This document shows, one piece after another, positions 27,036-34,396 of a DNA stretch of 64,000 bases. The notes beneath the pieces are model-generated. The model did no database searches. It saw only the letters and a list, made by a program, of their open reading frames with translations, and was not told the origin of the DNA. Made by a program: the position numbers and the translations under genes. The number at the start of each line of letters is the position of its first letter. Position 1 is the first letter of the stretch. Origin of the DNA: Rhizobium leguminosarum bv. trifolii WSM1325 (GTDB lineage Bacteria; Pseudomonadota; Alphaproteobacteria; Rhizobiales; Rhizobiaceae). The DNA is taken from positions 186,001-250,000 of the forward strand of contig CP001624.1 of the NCBI GenBank assembly GCA_000023185.1, written 5' to 3'.

Positions 27036-27677
27036 ATGACCATAGCCGCAAATGTCGGTCCCGCCTGGGCGCTTGAAGTCGCGAATGCCGACAGCATTGC
27101 CGAACTTTGGCATCAGGCCGAAGACTGCACCCGTTGTGATCTCTACAGGAATGCCACGCAAATCGTCTTCGGCGAAGGCTCCGGGAAAGCCGAGATCGTC
27201 CTCATTGGCGAGCAGCCGGGGGACCAGGAGGATTTGACCGGCAGGCCCTTTGTCGGCCCCGCCGGGCGGCTGCTCGATCGCTGCCTCGAAGAGGCCGGTC
27301 TCGATCGTCAACGCTGTTATGTCACCAATGCGGTCAAGCACTTCAAGTTCACGCCGCGCGGCAAACGGCGGCTGCATGCAAAACCGAATGCCGGCGAGAT
27401 CAGGCGGTGCGCCTGGTGGCTCGGCGCAGAGCTCAACATCCTGCAGCCGAAGCTCGTCGTGACGCTCGGTGCAAGTGCGCTGTATGCGTTGCTTGGCCCG
27501 AAAGCAAAGCTGACGCCGGAGCGCGGCCATATCCTGCATCCGACAAACCATCCGCCTGTTCTGGTCACCATCCACCCCTCCTATCTCTTGCGCATCCGTA
27601 ACGAGGCGGACCGAGACCAGCAGCGCCGGGATTTCGTGTCAGATCTGCACAAGGCCGCGGAGTTTCGGCCCCGGTAA
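27036..27677 (+). CDS. udgX: UdgX-type uracil-DNA glycosylase
   Basis: The 213-residue family-4-like UDG has motif A GEQPGDQED, PFVGPAGRLLDR, TNAVKHFKF and motif B HPSYLLR. CxxC at Cys31/Cys34 and Cys125 fit the iron-sulfur cluster; where ordinary family-4 enzymes have the next Cys (VKC), this one has His102. Most telling is KRRLH at residues 110-114, the R-loop that defines UdgX. In mycobacterial UdgX the His of KRRIH forms a covalent bond with the abasic sugar after uracil release, and His114 is the equivalent here. ATG at 27036 is chosen because GAGGG lies 8 bases upstream and the length then matches known UdgX; GTG at 26949 and ATG at 27021 are alternatives. Confidence 0.9.
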   Translation: MTIAANVGPAWALEVANADSIAELWHQAEDCTRCDLYRNATQIVFGEGSGKAEIVLIGEQPGDQEDLTGRPFVGPAGRLLDRCLEEAGLDRQRCYVTNAVKHFKFTPRGKRRLHAKPNAGEIRRCAWWLGAELNILQPKLVVTLGASALYALLGPKAKLTPERGHILHPTNHPPVLVTIHPSYLLRIRNEADRDQQRRDFVSDLHKAAEFRPR

Positions 27678-27761
27678 ACGTCGATTCTCAACCCTAATAT
27701 GCTGCGATGCGAAATATTTCCGGTTGCGGCGCGATTTCGCTTGAAAGAGCTCCCCTCCTCT

Positions 27762-27786
27762 GGAACCATCCGAGCAGTATCGCGTT
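27762..27786 (+). promoter_or_regulatory. Sigma-EcfG-type promoter
   Basis: GGAAC (27762-27766), 16 bases, CGTT (27783-27786): a perfect match to the EcfG consensus, 33 bases before the ATG of the DUF2934 gene. Confidence 0.75.
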
Positions 27787-27819
27787 CGAACGACGGCATC
27801 ATGTGACTGGAGATCAGCG

Positions 27820-28074
27820 ATGGCAGAAACTCGGGAAGAGTGGATCAAAAAACGTGCATACACCCTCTGGGAAGAAGAGGGATATCCGACAGGGCGAGAT
27901 TCCATTCATTGGGAACAGGCACGAGACGAGCGCGACGCGCTCGAGGGCTCTGCTGCGTCTTCCAACGGCAAGGAAGCCAAACCCAAGGCGAAGCGCAGCG
28001 TGACGGGCAGCAAGACCAACGGCGTCGTGACACCGGCACCGAAGCGGACTGCAAGCCGCAAGACGGCGTCCTGA
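27820..28074 (+). CDS. DUF2934-type small protein
   Basis: The 84-residue protein starts MAETREEWIKKRAYTLWEEEGYPTGRDSIHWEQA, the conserved DUF2934 core (R-A-Y-x-L-W-E-x-E-G-x-P-x-G-R-x-x-x-H-W). A basic Lys/Ala/Thr-rich tail follows. The molecular function is unknown; such proteins are common in rhizobia and often lie in general-stress regulons. A perfect EcfG-type promoter upstream and a stem-loop downstream make it a monocistronic stress gene. Confidence 0.85.
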   Translation: MAETREEWIKKRAYTLWEEEGYPTGRDSIHWEQARDERDALEGSAASSNGKEAKPKAKRSVTGSKTNGVVTPAPKRTASRKTAS

Positions 28075-28102
28075 ACACTGGATTACCGAGCAAGGCTATT
28101 AA

Positions 28103-28127
28103 AAAGGGCGTCGTCGCGACGCCCTTT
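28103..28127. terminator. Stem-loop terminator after the DUF2934 gene
   Basis: A perfect 11-bp stem AAAGGGCGTCG / CGACGCCCTTT with a 3-base loop lies 28 bases after the stop. The A-flank and T-flank make it usable in both directions. Confidence 0.8.
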
Positions 28128-28267
28128 GATCCCGTTTTGTCATATGCCTGATTTAGTTTTGCTTTATCGAATTCCACGATGGGCTTCCATGCGGGGGTGA
28201 ACAGAGGCCGAATGACGCTGCAAGCTTTGAGGCTTCCGAAAAAAGTTGAACCTTCGCCCGATAACCG

Positions 28268-28292
28268 GGAACAAGAAGGTGCGATGATTGTT
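28268..28292 (+). promoter_or_regulatory. Sigma-EcfG-type promoter
   Basis: GGAAC (28268-28272), 16 bases, TGTT (28289-28292). It lies 24 bases before the first of two very short frames at 28316 and 28391. Confidence 0.6.
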
Positions 28293-28315
28293 TATGGCGC
28301 AACGAGGAAGTTGCC

Positions 28316-28381
28316 ATGAAGGACAGTCATACCGAAATCCTCTTTTTAGCCAGCAACCGCGCCTCGACCGCGATCGTGTGA
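28316..28381 (+). CDS. Possible 21-residue leader peptide
   Basis: ATG at 28316 follows GAGGAAG by five bases; the frame MKDSHTEILFLASNRASTAIV ends at TGA 28379-28381, nine bases before the next start. It could be a leader peptide coupled to the membrane miniprotein, or simply chance in a 5' leader. Confidence 0.3.
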   Translation: MKDSHTEILFLASNRASTAIV

Positions 28382-28390
28382 GGGATGGAG

Positions 28391-28564
28391 ATGTCGCTCC
28401 TCATTGTCGCCGCGCTGCTCTACCTCGGTCTCGCCCTCGGCCTCATCCTTGTCGTCGATAACCTCGTCGGACTGGTTTTCCGCGATCCCCGTGCGCCCGC
28501 GGACTTGCCCTTCTTCCACATCGGCCGCGCTTTGGTCGCTTCACAAAAACTCTATCGAAAATAA
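28391..28564 (+). CDS. Small single-pass membrane protein
   Basis: The 57-residue frame starts MSLLIVAALLYLGLALGLIL, one clear N-terminal membrane helix of about 22 residues, followed by VVDNLVGLVFRDPR and a short cytosol-like tail ending in SQKLYRK. AGGGA lies five bases upstream of the ATG. An EcfG-type promoter is about 100 bases upstream. No family is recognised; the hydrophobic segment, ribosome site and promoter together make it a credible small stress protein. Confidence 0.6.
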   Translation: MSLLIVAALLYLGLALGLILVVDNLVGLVFRDPRAPADLPFFHIGRALVASQKLYRK

Positions 28565-28736
28565 CCTCCCGGGCACCGCCGCAAACCGCGAAAAGCGTTG
28601 AACACCCGGCAGTTAAGGATATTTCGATCGCGCCCTTTTCCTCCCATCGTTAGCCTCTATGTTGAAGGTTTGGAAGGTTTGGCCCCCGAGCCGACCGATC
28701 ACATCGGTGCGGCAGACGACAAGGAAGCGATTTTGA

Positions 28737-31454
28737 ATGAGAAGCGTCGGGGACGGCTGGCCGAGAGGTGGGGGCGAAATCGGCGAATTGTTACGGCATC
28801 CGGATTTCCACGCCGTCGGTCTCGGTCCGGTCGAAAGCTGGCCTGCCTCTCTCAAGCACGTCGCCGAAATGGTGTTGAATTCCCGCCAGCCCAAATTCGT
28901 TGCCTGGGGTCCGGATCTCGCTTTTCTCTACAATGAAGCCTATGTGCCCGTTTTCCCCGAGCGGCATCCCGATGCCCTCGGACGACCCTTTCGTGAGGTC
29001 TGGGCGGATATCTGGGAACAGTTCTCGCCGATCGTCACCAGCACGCTCGAAGGCAGTTCGCAGCTCTTCAAAGAGCTGCTCATCCCGATGCGCCGCGACG
29101 GCCGTACCGAGGACACCTGGTTCACCTTCTCATACACGCCGCTGCGCGACGATGACGGCAGGGTCGCAGGCATCCTCTGCGCGGCCCTTGATGTTACCGA
29201 CCAGGTGTCGGCCAAGCGCGGCGAACAGAACGCGCTGGAAGAACTGCGTGCAAAATCGGAGGCGCTTGCGGTCGTCAACCGGGCGGGTGCGGCGATCACC
29301 GCCGAGCCCAGTGTCGAACGCCTCACCCAGATTGTCGTCGATGCCGGCGTGACGCTGACCGGCGCGGAATTCGGCGCCTTCTTCTACAATGTCGATGATG
29401 GCGAGGGCGGCAGCTACATGCTCTATGCGCTCGCCGGCGTCGATCGGAAGAACTTCGAGAAATTCCCGATGCCGCGCAATACCAAGGTTTTCGCGCCGAC
29501 CTTCAACGGCGAAGGCATCACGCGCTCCGACGACATCCTGCTCGACCCGCGCTACGGGCAGAATGCGCCGCATGCTGGCATGCCGAAGGGACATCTTCCC
29601 GTCAGGAGCTATCTTGCCGTGCCGGTGAAATCACGCGACGGCGGCGTCATCGGCGGCTTGTTCTTCGGCCACGGCCAGCCCGGCCGTTTTTCCCAAGCGG
29701 CCGAGGCGAGCCTGGTCAGTCTCGCCGGCCAATCGGCCGTCGCGATCGACAATATCCGGCTTTTCCGTGCCGCCAAAGTCGAAATCGACCAGCGCCGCAA
29801 TATGGAAGATCAGCTGCGGAAACTTAATGAAATGCTCGAGGTCCGCGTCGCGGCCGAGATTGCCGAGCGCCAGCAGGCCGAAGCAGCGCTCCAGCAGTCG
29901 CAGAAGATGGAATCGATCGGCAAGCTCACCGGCGGCGTTGCCCATGATTTCAACAATCTGCTGCAGGTGATCTCAGGCAACCTGCAGCTTCTCGGCAAGG
30001 ACGTGGCAGAGAGCGGTCGGGCCAAGGAACGCATTTCCAACGCGCTTGCCGCCGTCGAACGCGGCTCGCGGCTGGCAAGCCAGTTGCTCGCCTTCGGCCG
30101 CCGGCAACCGTTGGAGCCGAAGGTCGTCAATATTGGCCGTCTCGTCACCGGCATGGACGACATGCTGCGCCGCGCGCTCGGCGAGGAGATCGAAGTCGAG
30201 ACCATGGTCTCCGGTGGGCTCTGGAACAGCTTTGCCGATCCGACCCAGATCGAGAACGCACTGCTCAACCTTGCGATCAACTCCCGAGACGCGATGGCTG
30301 GCCCCGGTAAGCTGACGATCGAGGTCGGCAACGCCTTCCTCGACGACACCTACAGCCGCACCCATCCTGAAGTCACCGCCGGCCAATATGTCGTGCTGGC
30401 GGTTACCGATACCGGATCCGGCATGATGCAGGAGGTCATAGAACAGGCCTTCGAGCCTTTCTTCTCGACCAAGCCGGAAGGCAAGGGTACCGGTCTTGGC
30501 CTGTCGATGGTCTATGGCTTCGTCAAGCAGTCCGGTGGCCACGTGAAGATCTACAGCGAGATCGGCGAAGGCACGACCGTCAAGCTCTATCTGCCCCGCT
30601 CGTTCCAGAGCGAGGATCGCATCACCAATGTCGACAACGTGCCGGCGACCGGGGGCACGGAAACCATCCTCGTCGCCGAGGATGACGAGGGTGTGCGCAC
30701 GACTGTCGTCGAGATGCTGACGGATCTCGGCTACTACGTGTTGAAGGCCAAGGATGCGCAAAGCGCGCTCACCGTGATCGAAAGCGGCGCCCATATCGAC
30801 CTGCTCTTTACCGATGTCGTCATGCCCGGGCCGTTGCGGAGCCCGGAGCTTGCGCGCATGGCACGCGAGCGTCTGCCTGACATCGCCGTGCTCTACACAT
30901 CGGGCTATACCGAAAATTCGATCGTCCATGGCGGCAGGCTCGATCCCGGCCTCGAACTGCTCTCCAAACCCTATACGCGCGAGGAACTCGCCCGCAAGAT
31001 CCGCCACGTGCTTACTATCAGGACGCAACGCCGCCAAGGGGCGAGCGATGCCGCGGTGGCCGCTCCCAAACATCCCGAGGTCGCCCGTGAAAAGCTGAAG
31101 CTGTTGCTGGTGGAAGACGACGCCTTCATCCGCATGGATACCGCCGAGCTTCTGCAGGATCTCGGCTATGACGTCATCGAGGCTGATAGTGGCGAACGGG
31201 GCGTGGAAATCCTCCGACATACCATCGTCGACATCATCGTCGCCGATGTCGGCCTGCCCGGCATGTCGGGTCAGGCCTTTGCCGCGAAGGCGCGTGAGGC
31301 CTTTCCTTCGGTCGGACTGGTCTTTGCCACCGGCAACAGCAGCCTGCCGGATGCAAATCATCTCCCCGGCTCGGTGCTGCTGTCGAAACCTTTCAGCAGC
31401 ATAGCGCTCGACCAGGCGGTCAAGAACGCCGTCCAACAACGGCCTGGCGTGTAG
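28737..31454 (+). CDS. Hybrid sensor histidine kinase with two receiver domains
   Basis: The 905-residue soluble protein is ordered as follows: a PAS-like domain (about 10-150; LGPVESWPASLK, typical of bacteriophytochrome-like stress kinases), a GAF domain (about 185-345), a coiled helix, and an HisKA-type box LTGGVAHDFNNLLQVISG with His403. An HATPase domain (GTGLGLSMVYGFV) follows, then receiver 1 (LFTDVVMPG, Asp693) and receiver 2 (IVADVGLPGMSG, Asp837). There is no transmembrane segment, so the signal is cytoplasmic. AAGGAAG lies about 10 bases upstream of the ATG. It stands alone without a separate output regulator, in a region rich in stress-type genes. Confidence 0.9.
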   Translation: MRSVGDGWPRGGGEIGELLRHPDFHAVGLGPVESWPASLKHVAEMVLNSRQPKFVAWGPDLAFLYNEAYVPVFPERHPDALGRPFREVWADIWEQFSPIVTSTLEGSSQLFKELLIPMRRDGRTEDTWFTFSYTPLRDDDGRVAGILCAALDVTDQVSAKRGEQNALEELRAKSEALAVVNRAGAAITAEPSVERLTQIVVDAGVTLTGAEFGAFFYNVDDGEGGSYMLYALAGVDRKNFEKFPMPRNTKVFAPTFNGEGITRSDDILLDPRYGQNAPHAGMPKGHLPVRSYLAVPVKSRDGGVIGGLFFGHGQPGRFSQAAEASLVSLAGQSAVAIDNIRLFRAAKVEIDQRRNMEDQLRKLNEMLEVRVAAEIAERQQAEAALQQSQKMESIGKLTGGVAHDFNNLLQVISGNLQLLGKDVAESGRAKERISNALAAVERGSRLASQLLAFGRRQPLEPKVVNIGRLVTGMDDMLRRALGEEIEVETMVSGGLWNSFADPTQIENALLNLAINSRDAMAGPGKLTIEVGNAFLDDTYSRTHPEVTAGQYVVLAVTDTGSGMMQEVIEQAFEPFFSTKPEGKGTGLGLSMVYGFVKQSGGHVKIYSEIGEGTTVKLYLPRSFQSEDRITNVDNVPATGGTETILVAEDDEGVRTTVVEMLTDLGYYVLKAKDAQSALTVIESGAHIDLLFTDVVMPGPLRSPELARMARERLPDIAVLYTSGYTENSIVHGGRLDPGLELLSKPYTREELARKIRHVLTIRTQRRQGASDAAVAAPKHPEVAREKLKLLLVEDDAFIRMDTAELLQDLGYDVIEADSGERGVEILRHTIVDIIVADVGLPGMSGQAFAAKAREAFPSVGLVFATGNSSLPDANHLPGSVLLSKPFSSIALDQAVKNAVQQRPGV

Positions 31455-31483
31455 GCCAGTCACGATATGCTACAACTCTTGCT

Positions 31484-31859
31484 TTATGCGTCGGCGCCGT
31501 CGAGCTCAGGATATTTCCGCATCAGATCCACCTCGCTGGTGCAACTGTCGTCGCGCGCCGTCAGCTCGATCGAGATCGTGTCGGCAGGGTCGAGACGGCC
31601 ATCATCGTGATGGCTGCCGCCATCGTGAAAACTGCCATCGTCGTGATAGGGGAATGCGCGCACCGCTCTGACTGACCAGCACGGCATCACGCTCGAAGCC
31701 CCTCCGTAGCAGCCAGTCACGCGGCGCCATCAAACGGATGTCGACCTCATAGGCACGCCCCTTCCCGTGCTTGAGGCTGACGGTATAGATGACCGGTGAT
31801 ACCTGGCCTTTCACGTCAATCGCACCGTTTCCATCGGCTTTGACGATGTGTTTTTCCAT
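31484..31859 (-). pseudogene. Frameshifted small gene, unknown family
   Basis: Two overlapping minus-strand frames look like halves of one gene. The first (ATG at 31859) reads MEKHIVKADGNGAIDVKGQV and continues sensibly to about VSQSGARI, after which it turns Arg/Trp-rich and stops at 31602. The +1 frame then carries a His/Asp/Gly-rich segment and DTISIELTARDDSCTSEVDLMRKYPELDGADA to the stop at 31484. The switch lies at a CCCC run near 31650. The product would be about 124 residues if the frame were restored. A sequencing error, a real frameshift, or less likely a programmed +1 shift would explain it. An EcfG-type promoter precedes it. Confidence 0.55.
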
Positions 31860-31888
31860 GTTCTCGGCTGCTTCTTATGCACATCGGA

Positions 31889-31914
31889 AACCTGACAAAC
31901 CCGGCTTTTGTTCC
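31889..31914 (-). promoter_or_regulatory. Sigma-EcfG-type promoter, minus strand
   Basis: On the minus strand GGAAC (31914-31910), 17 bases, GGTT (31892-31889), ending 29 bases before the ATG of the frameshifted gene. The first -10 base deviates from the consensus. Confidence 0.5.
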
Positions 31915-31938
31915 GAATTCGGCCCAATGACCTGGGCG

Positions 31939-31963
31939 GGAACTTTTGGGCTCCGTACCGGTT
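31939..31963 (+). promoter_or_regulatory. Sigma-EcfG-type promoter, plus strand
   Basis: GGAAC (31939-31943), 16 bases, GGTT (31960-31963), 30 bases before the ATG at 31994. It forms a divergent pair with the minus-strand site 25 bases away. Confidence 0.6.
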
Positions 31964-31993
31964 CAGCCCCTTTGCAAACCACAGGAGGCCGAG

Positions 31994-32308
31994 ATGCCGA
32001 GAGGTGATAAATCCGACTATACCGACAAGCAGAAGCGCAAAGCCGAGCACATCGAGGAGGGCTACGAGGATCGCGGCGTCTCCGAGAAGGAAGCCGAACG
32101 GCGTGCTTGGGCGACCGTCAACAAGGAAAGCGGCGGCGGCAACAAATCCGGTTCCGGCCGCGGCAAGAAGGATACGCATGAATCCTCCGAAAAGGGCGGC
32201 CGCGTCGGCGGTGCGGCATCCGCCGCACGCTCGAAGGAGGAACGTTCCGCTTCCGGGAAGAAGGCCGCGGCGACGCGCAAGCGTAACGAACACCACAGCC
32301 ACCATTGA
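31994..32308 (+). CDS. Small hydrophilic Lys/Gly-rich stress-type protein
   Basis: The 104-residue protein starts MPRGDKSDYTDKQKRKAEHI. The middle, EEGYEDRGVSEKEAERRAWATVNKESGGG, is a conserved rhizobial small-protein segment often annotated as plasmid stabilisation protein without evidence. The tail is Gly/Lys/Ser-rich with GGRVGG and ends HHSHH. The highly charged, disordered composition resembles desiccation/stress hydrophilins. AGGAGG is 5 bases upstream of the ATG. It heads a likely operon with the DUF3175 and GST genes behind an EcfG-type promoter. Confidence 0.75.
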   Translation: MPRGDKSDYTDKQKRKAEHIEEGYEDRGVSEKEAERRAWATVNKESGGGNKSGSGRGKKDTHESSEKGGRVGGAASAARSKEERSASGKKAAATRKRNEHHSHH

Positions 32309-32361
32309 CTAGGATGCGGCAGCGGAGGCTTTCCGCCAGCCACACAGGGAGTTTTAGACCC

Positions 32362-32652
32362 ATGGCCAAATCGAAAAAGAAATGGTCTCAGGACGTCACC
32401 GAACGCAGCGATGCGATGGACCTGAAGGAAGGCGTGTTCAAATCGGACGATCCGAGGAAGATTGCCCGTTCCGTCAAGCACTCCGCCGAGGAGAGTGATC
32501 GCCGCAAGTCGAGCCCTTATCGCGCTGCCATGTCGATGCTGACCTTCTACATTAACCGCGCGGGCGACCAACTGACGAAAAAGCGGCGCGGAACCCTTGA
32601 AAAGGCCAAGGACGAACTGCGAAAAGACTTTGGTCGTAAACCGAAGGATTGA
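32362..32652 (+). CDS. DUF3175-type small protein
   Basis: The 96-residue basic protein starts MAKSKKKWSQDVTERSDAMDL with the DUF3175 core EGVFKSDDPRKIARSVKHSAE, SSPYRAAMSMLTFYINRAG and a charged tail. The function is unknown. AGGGAG lies 10 bases before the ATG. It is 53 bases after the hydrophilin-like gene and 6 bases before the GST gene, so co-transcription is likely. Confidence 0.82.
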   Translation: MAKSKKKWSQDVTERSDAMDLKEGVFKSDDPRKIARSVKHSAEESDRRKSSPYRAAMSMLTFYINRAGDQLTKKRRGTLEKAKDELRKDFGRKPKD

Positions 32653-32658
32653 GCAGCC

Positions 32659-33384
32659 ATGGCATACGAGCTTTATTATTGGGACGGCATTCAAGGCCGT
32701 GGCGAATTCGTGCGGTTGGCGCTGGAAGAAGTCGGCGCCGCATATATCGACGTTACCCGCCAGCCCGGGCGCGGCACCGGCGCCATGATGGACGTGATGG
32801 AGAGCGAAAGCGAAACGCACATTCCCTTTGCGCCACCGTTCCTGAAGGATGGCGACCTTATTATACCGCATGTCGCCAACATCCTGTTTTATCTCGGACC
32901 GAAACTCGGCCTTGCGCCTGAGGATGACGGCCTTCGCCATGTCGTCAACGGCCTGCAGCTGACCGTCACCGATTTCGTCGCCGAAGCGCATGATACGCAT
33001 CACCCGATCGACATGTCGCTTTATTACGAGGACCAGAAGCCAGAGGCAAAAGCTCGCTCGGCCGCCTTCATCCGCGACCGCATTCCGAAATTCCTCGGTT
33101 ATTTCGAGCGGGTGCTGCGACAGAACCCGAAAGGCCCCAACCATCTGGTCGGCGATGCGCTGACCTATGTCGACCTCTCGCTCTTCCAGGTAATCGAGGG
33201 CCTGAATTACGCCTTTCCGAAAGCCATGACGAAGCGCAAGGCGGAATATCCCTGCCTCTTGGCTCTGCATGACGCGGTCGCGAAGCGTCCGAACATCGCC
33301 AGCTATCTCGCCTCCGCCCGCCGCCTCGCCTTCAACGAGGAAGGGATTTTCAGGCATTATCCTGAGCTGGACGGTGCCGGCTGA
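32659..33384 (+). CDS. Glutathione S-transferase family protein
   Basis: The 241-residue cytoplasmic protein has an N-terminal thioredoxin-like GST domain (ELYYWDGIQGRGEFVRLALEE, then the cis-Pro-like DGDLIIPHVANILFYLG) and a C-terminal all-helical domain (LVGDALTYVDLSLFQVIEGL, the N-capping box). It conjugates or reduces electrophiles with glutathione; the substrate is unknown. It follows the DUF3175 gene by 6 bases. Confidence 0.9.
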   Translation: MAYELYYWDGIQGRGEFVRLALEEVGAAYIDVTRQPGRGTGAMMDVMESESETHIPFAPPFLKDGDLIIPHVANILFYLGPKLGLAPEDDGLRHVVNGLQLTVTDFVAEAHDTHHPIDMSLYYEDQKPEAKARSAAFIRDRIPKFLGYFERVLRQNPKGPNHLVGDALTYVDLSLFQVIEGLNYAFPKAMTKRKAEYPCLLALHDAVAKRPNIASYLASARRLAFNEEGIFRHYPELDGAG

Positions 33385-33397
33385 GACAAGAGAAATT

Positions 33398-33500
33398 TCA
33401 GGAAAACTGCGAAGCGGTTTTCGCCAGGCAAAGCGCGAAGCGGTTTTGCTGGGACTGCGTAAAAGTAAAAGGATAGAGCGGCTTCTGCGCTTCCGTTAAA
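33398..33500. repeat. Rhizobial-type intergenic repeat
   Basis: The segment contains two copies of GCGAAGCGGTTTT (33408-33420 and 33435-33447) followed by a CTGCGTAAAAGTAAAAGGATAG stretch split by neutral bases and AGAGCGGCTTCTGCG. From memory this wording recurs in many Rhizobium intergenic regions. It separates the convergent GST and LigD-type genes and may form the transcript ends. Confidence 0.55.
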
Positions 33501-33517
33501 GCCGAACTAAAAGCCGT

Positions 33518-34396
33518 TCATTCCAGCGGAACGGCCGCATCGAAGAAATTTCCCCATGGATCCTTCGGCCGGGTCTCCAACCGTTGCGGCACGTTGGCGA
33601 GCGTGAAAGCGGCCGGACCGCTCACCTCGTTCAATTCTGACCAATCCAGCGGCATGGAAACCGGCGCGCCCGATCGTGCCCGCGTCGAATAGGCCGCGAC
33701 CGCCGTGTTGCCGCGGCCGTTGCGGAGATAATCGATGTAGATATGTCCACCGCGTTTTGCCTTTGTCGCGGTTGCCAGATATTTGTCCGGCGCATCGGCC
33801 GACACGCTTTCGGCCAGTGAATGGGCGAAATCCTTCACCTCGGCCCAGCCGGCCTTCGGCGCAAGCGGCGTCACCACATGCAGCCCCTTGCCGCCCGACG
33901 TCTTGACGAAGGCAGCCAGGCCGCGGGCTTCCAGCCGCGACTTCAATTCAAGCGCTGCTGCTATCACCGCGCTCCAGGTCACGTCTTCGCCGGGATCGAG
34001 GTCCATGGTGACCATATCGGGTCTTTCCCAATTGTCGGCCGTTGCCCCCCAGGGATGAATTTCGAGCACGGCCGACTGCACCAGCGCCACGAGACCGTTG
34101 AAATCGCCGATGCGCAGCAATTTTTCGCCGTCCGCATCCTGCGGGTCGGCGATCTCCTCGATGTGCGGATTCATGCCTTTCCAGGCATGTTTCTGGAAAA
34201 ATCGCTGATGGCCCTTTATGCCGTCCGGCAAACGCAACAATGCCAAGGGCCGGTTGACGACATAAGGCGCCATGAATGGCCAGACCGCCGCGTAGTAATC
34301 CGCCAGCGCCTGCTTGGTCACGCCCTCGTCCGGCCAGTAGAGCCGGTCGGGATGCGTCAAGGATACGTCCGATGCCGGCGTATGTCTGGGGCTCAT
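33518..34396 (-). CDS. Stand-alone LigD polymerase domain (PrimPol-type, NHEJ)
   Basis: The 292-residue protein is just the polymerase/primase module of LigD: LTHPDRLYWPDEGVTKQALADYY, RFFQKHAWKGMNP, MVTMDLDPGEDV (metal-binding DxD), VKTSGGKGLHVVTPL and HIYIDYLRNGRGNTAVAAYS. There is no ligase or phosphoesterase domain. LigD polymerases fill and process ends in bacterial non-homologous end joining with Ku. It overlaps the topoisomerase IB gene by ATGA and is the last gene of a glgX-led unit. Ku and a ligase are not in the window. Confidence 0.92.
   Translation of the reverse strand: MSPRHTPASDVSLTHPDRLYWPDEGVTKQALADYYAAVWPFMAPYVVNRPLALLRLPDGIKGHQRFFQKHAWKGMNPHIEEIADPQDADGEKLLRIGDFNGLVALVQSAVLEIHPWGATADNWERPDMVTMDLDPGEDVTWSAVIAAALELKSRLEARGLAAFVKTSGGKGLHVVTPLAPKAGWAEVKDFAHSLAESVSADAPDKYLATATKAKRGGHIYIDYLRNGRGNTAVAAYSTRARSGAPVSMPLDWSELNEVSGPAAFTLANVPQRLETRPKDPWGNFFDAAVPLE

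Noticed and set aside
29973..31463. 496-codon open frame on the minus strand
   Set aside because: It lies fully antisense to the hybrid kinase, whose domains are unmistakable; such long antisense frames are expected from high-GC third-position bias.
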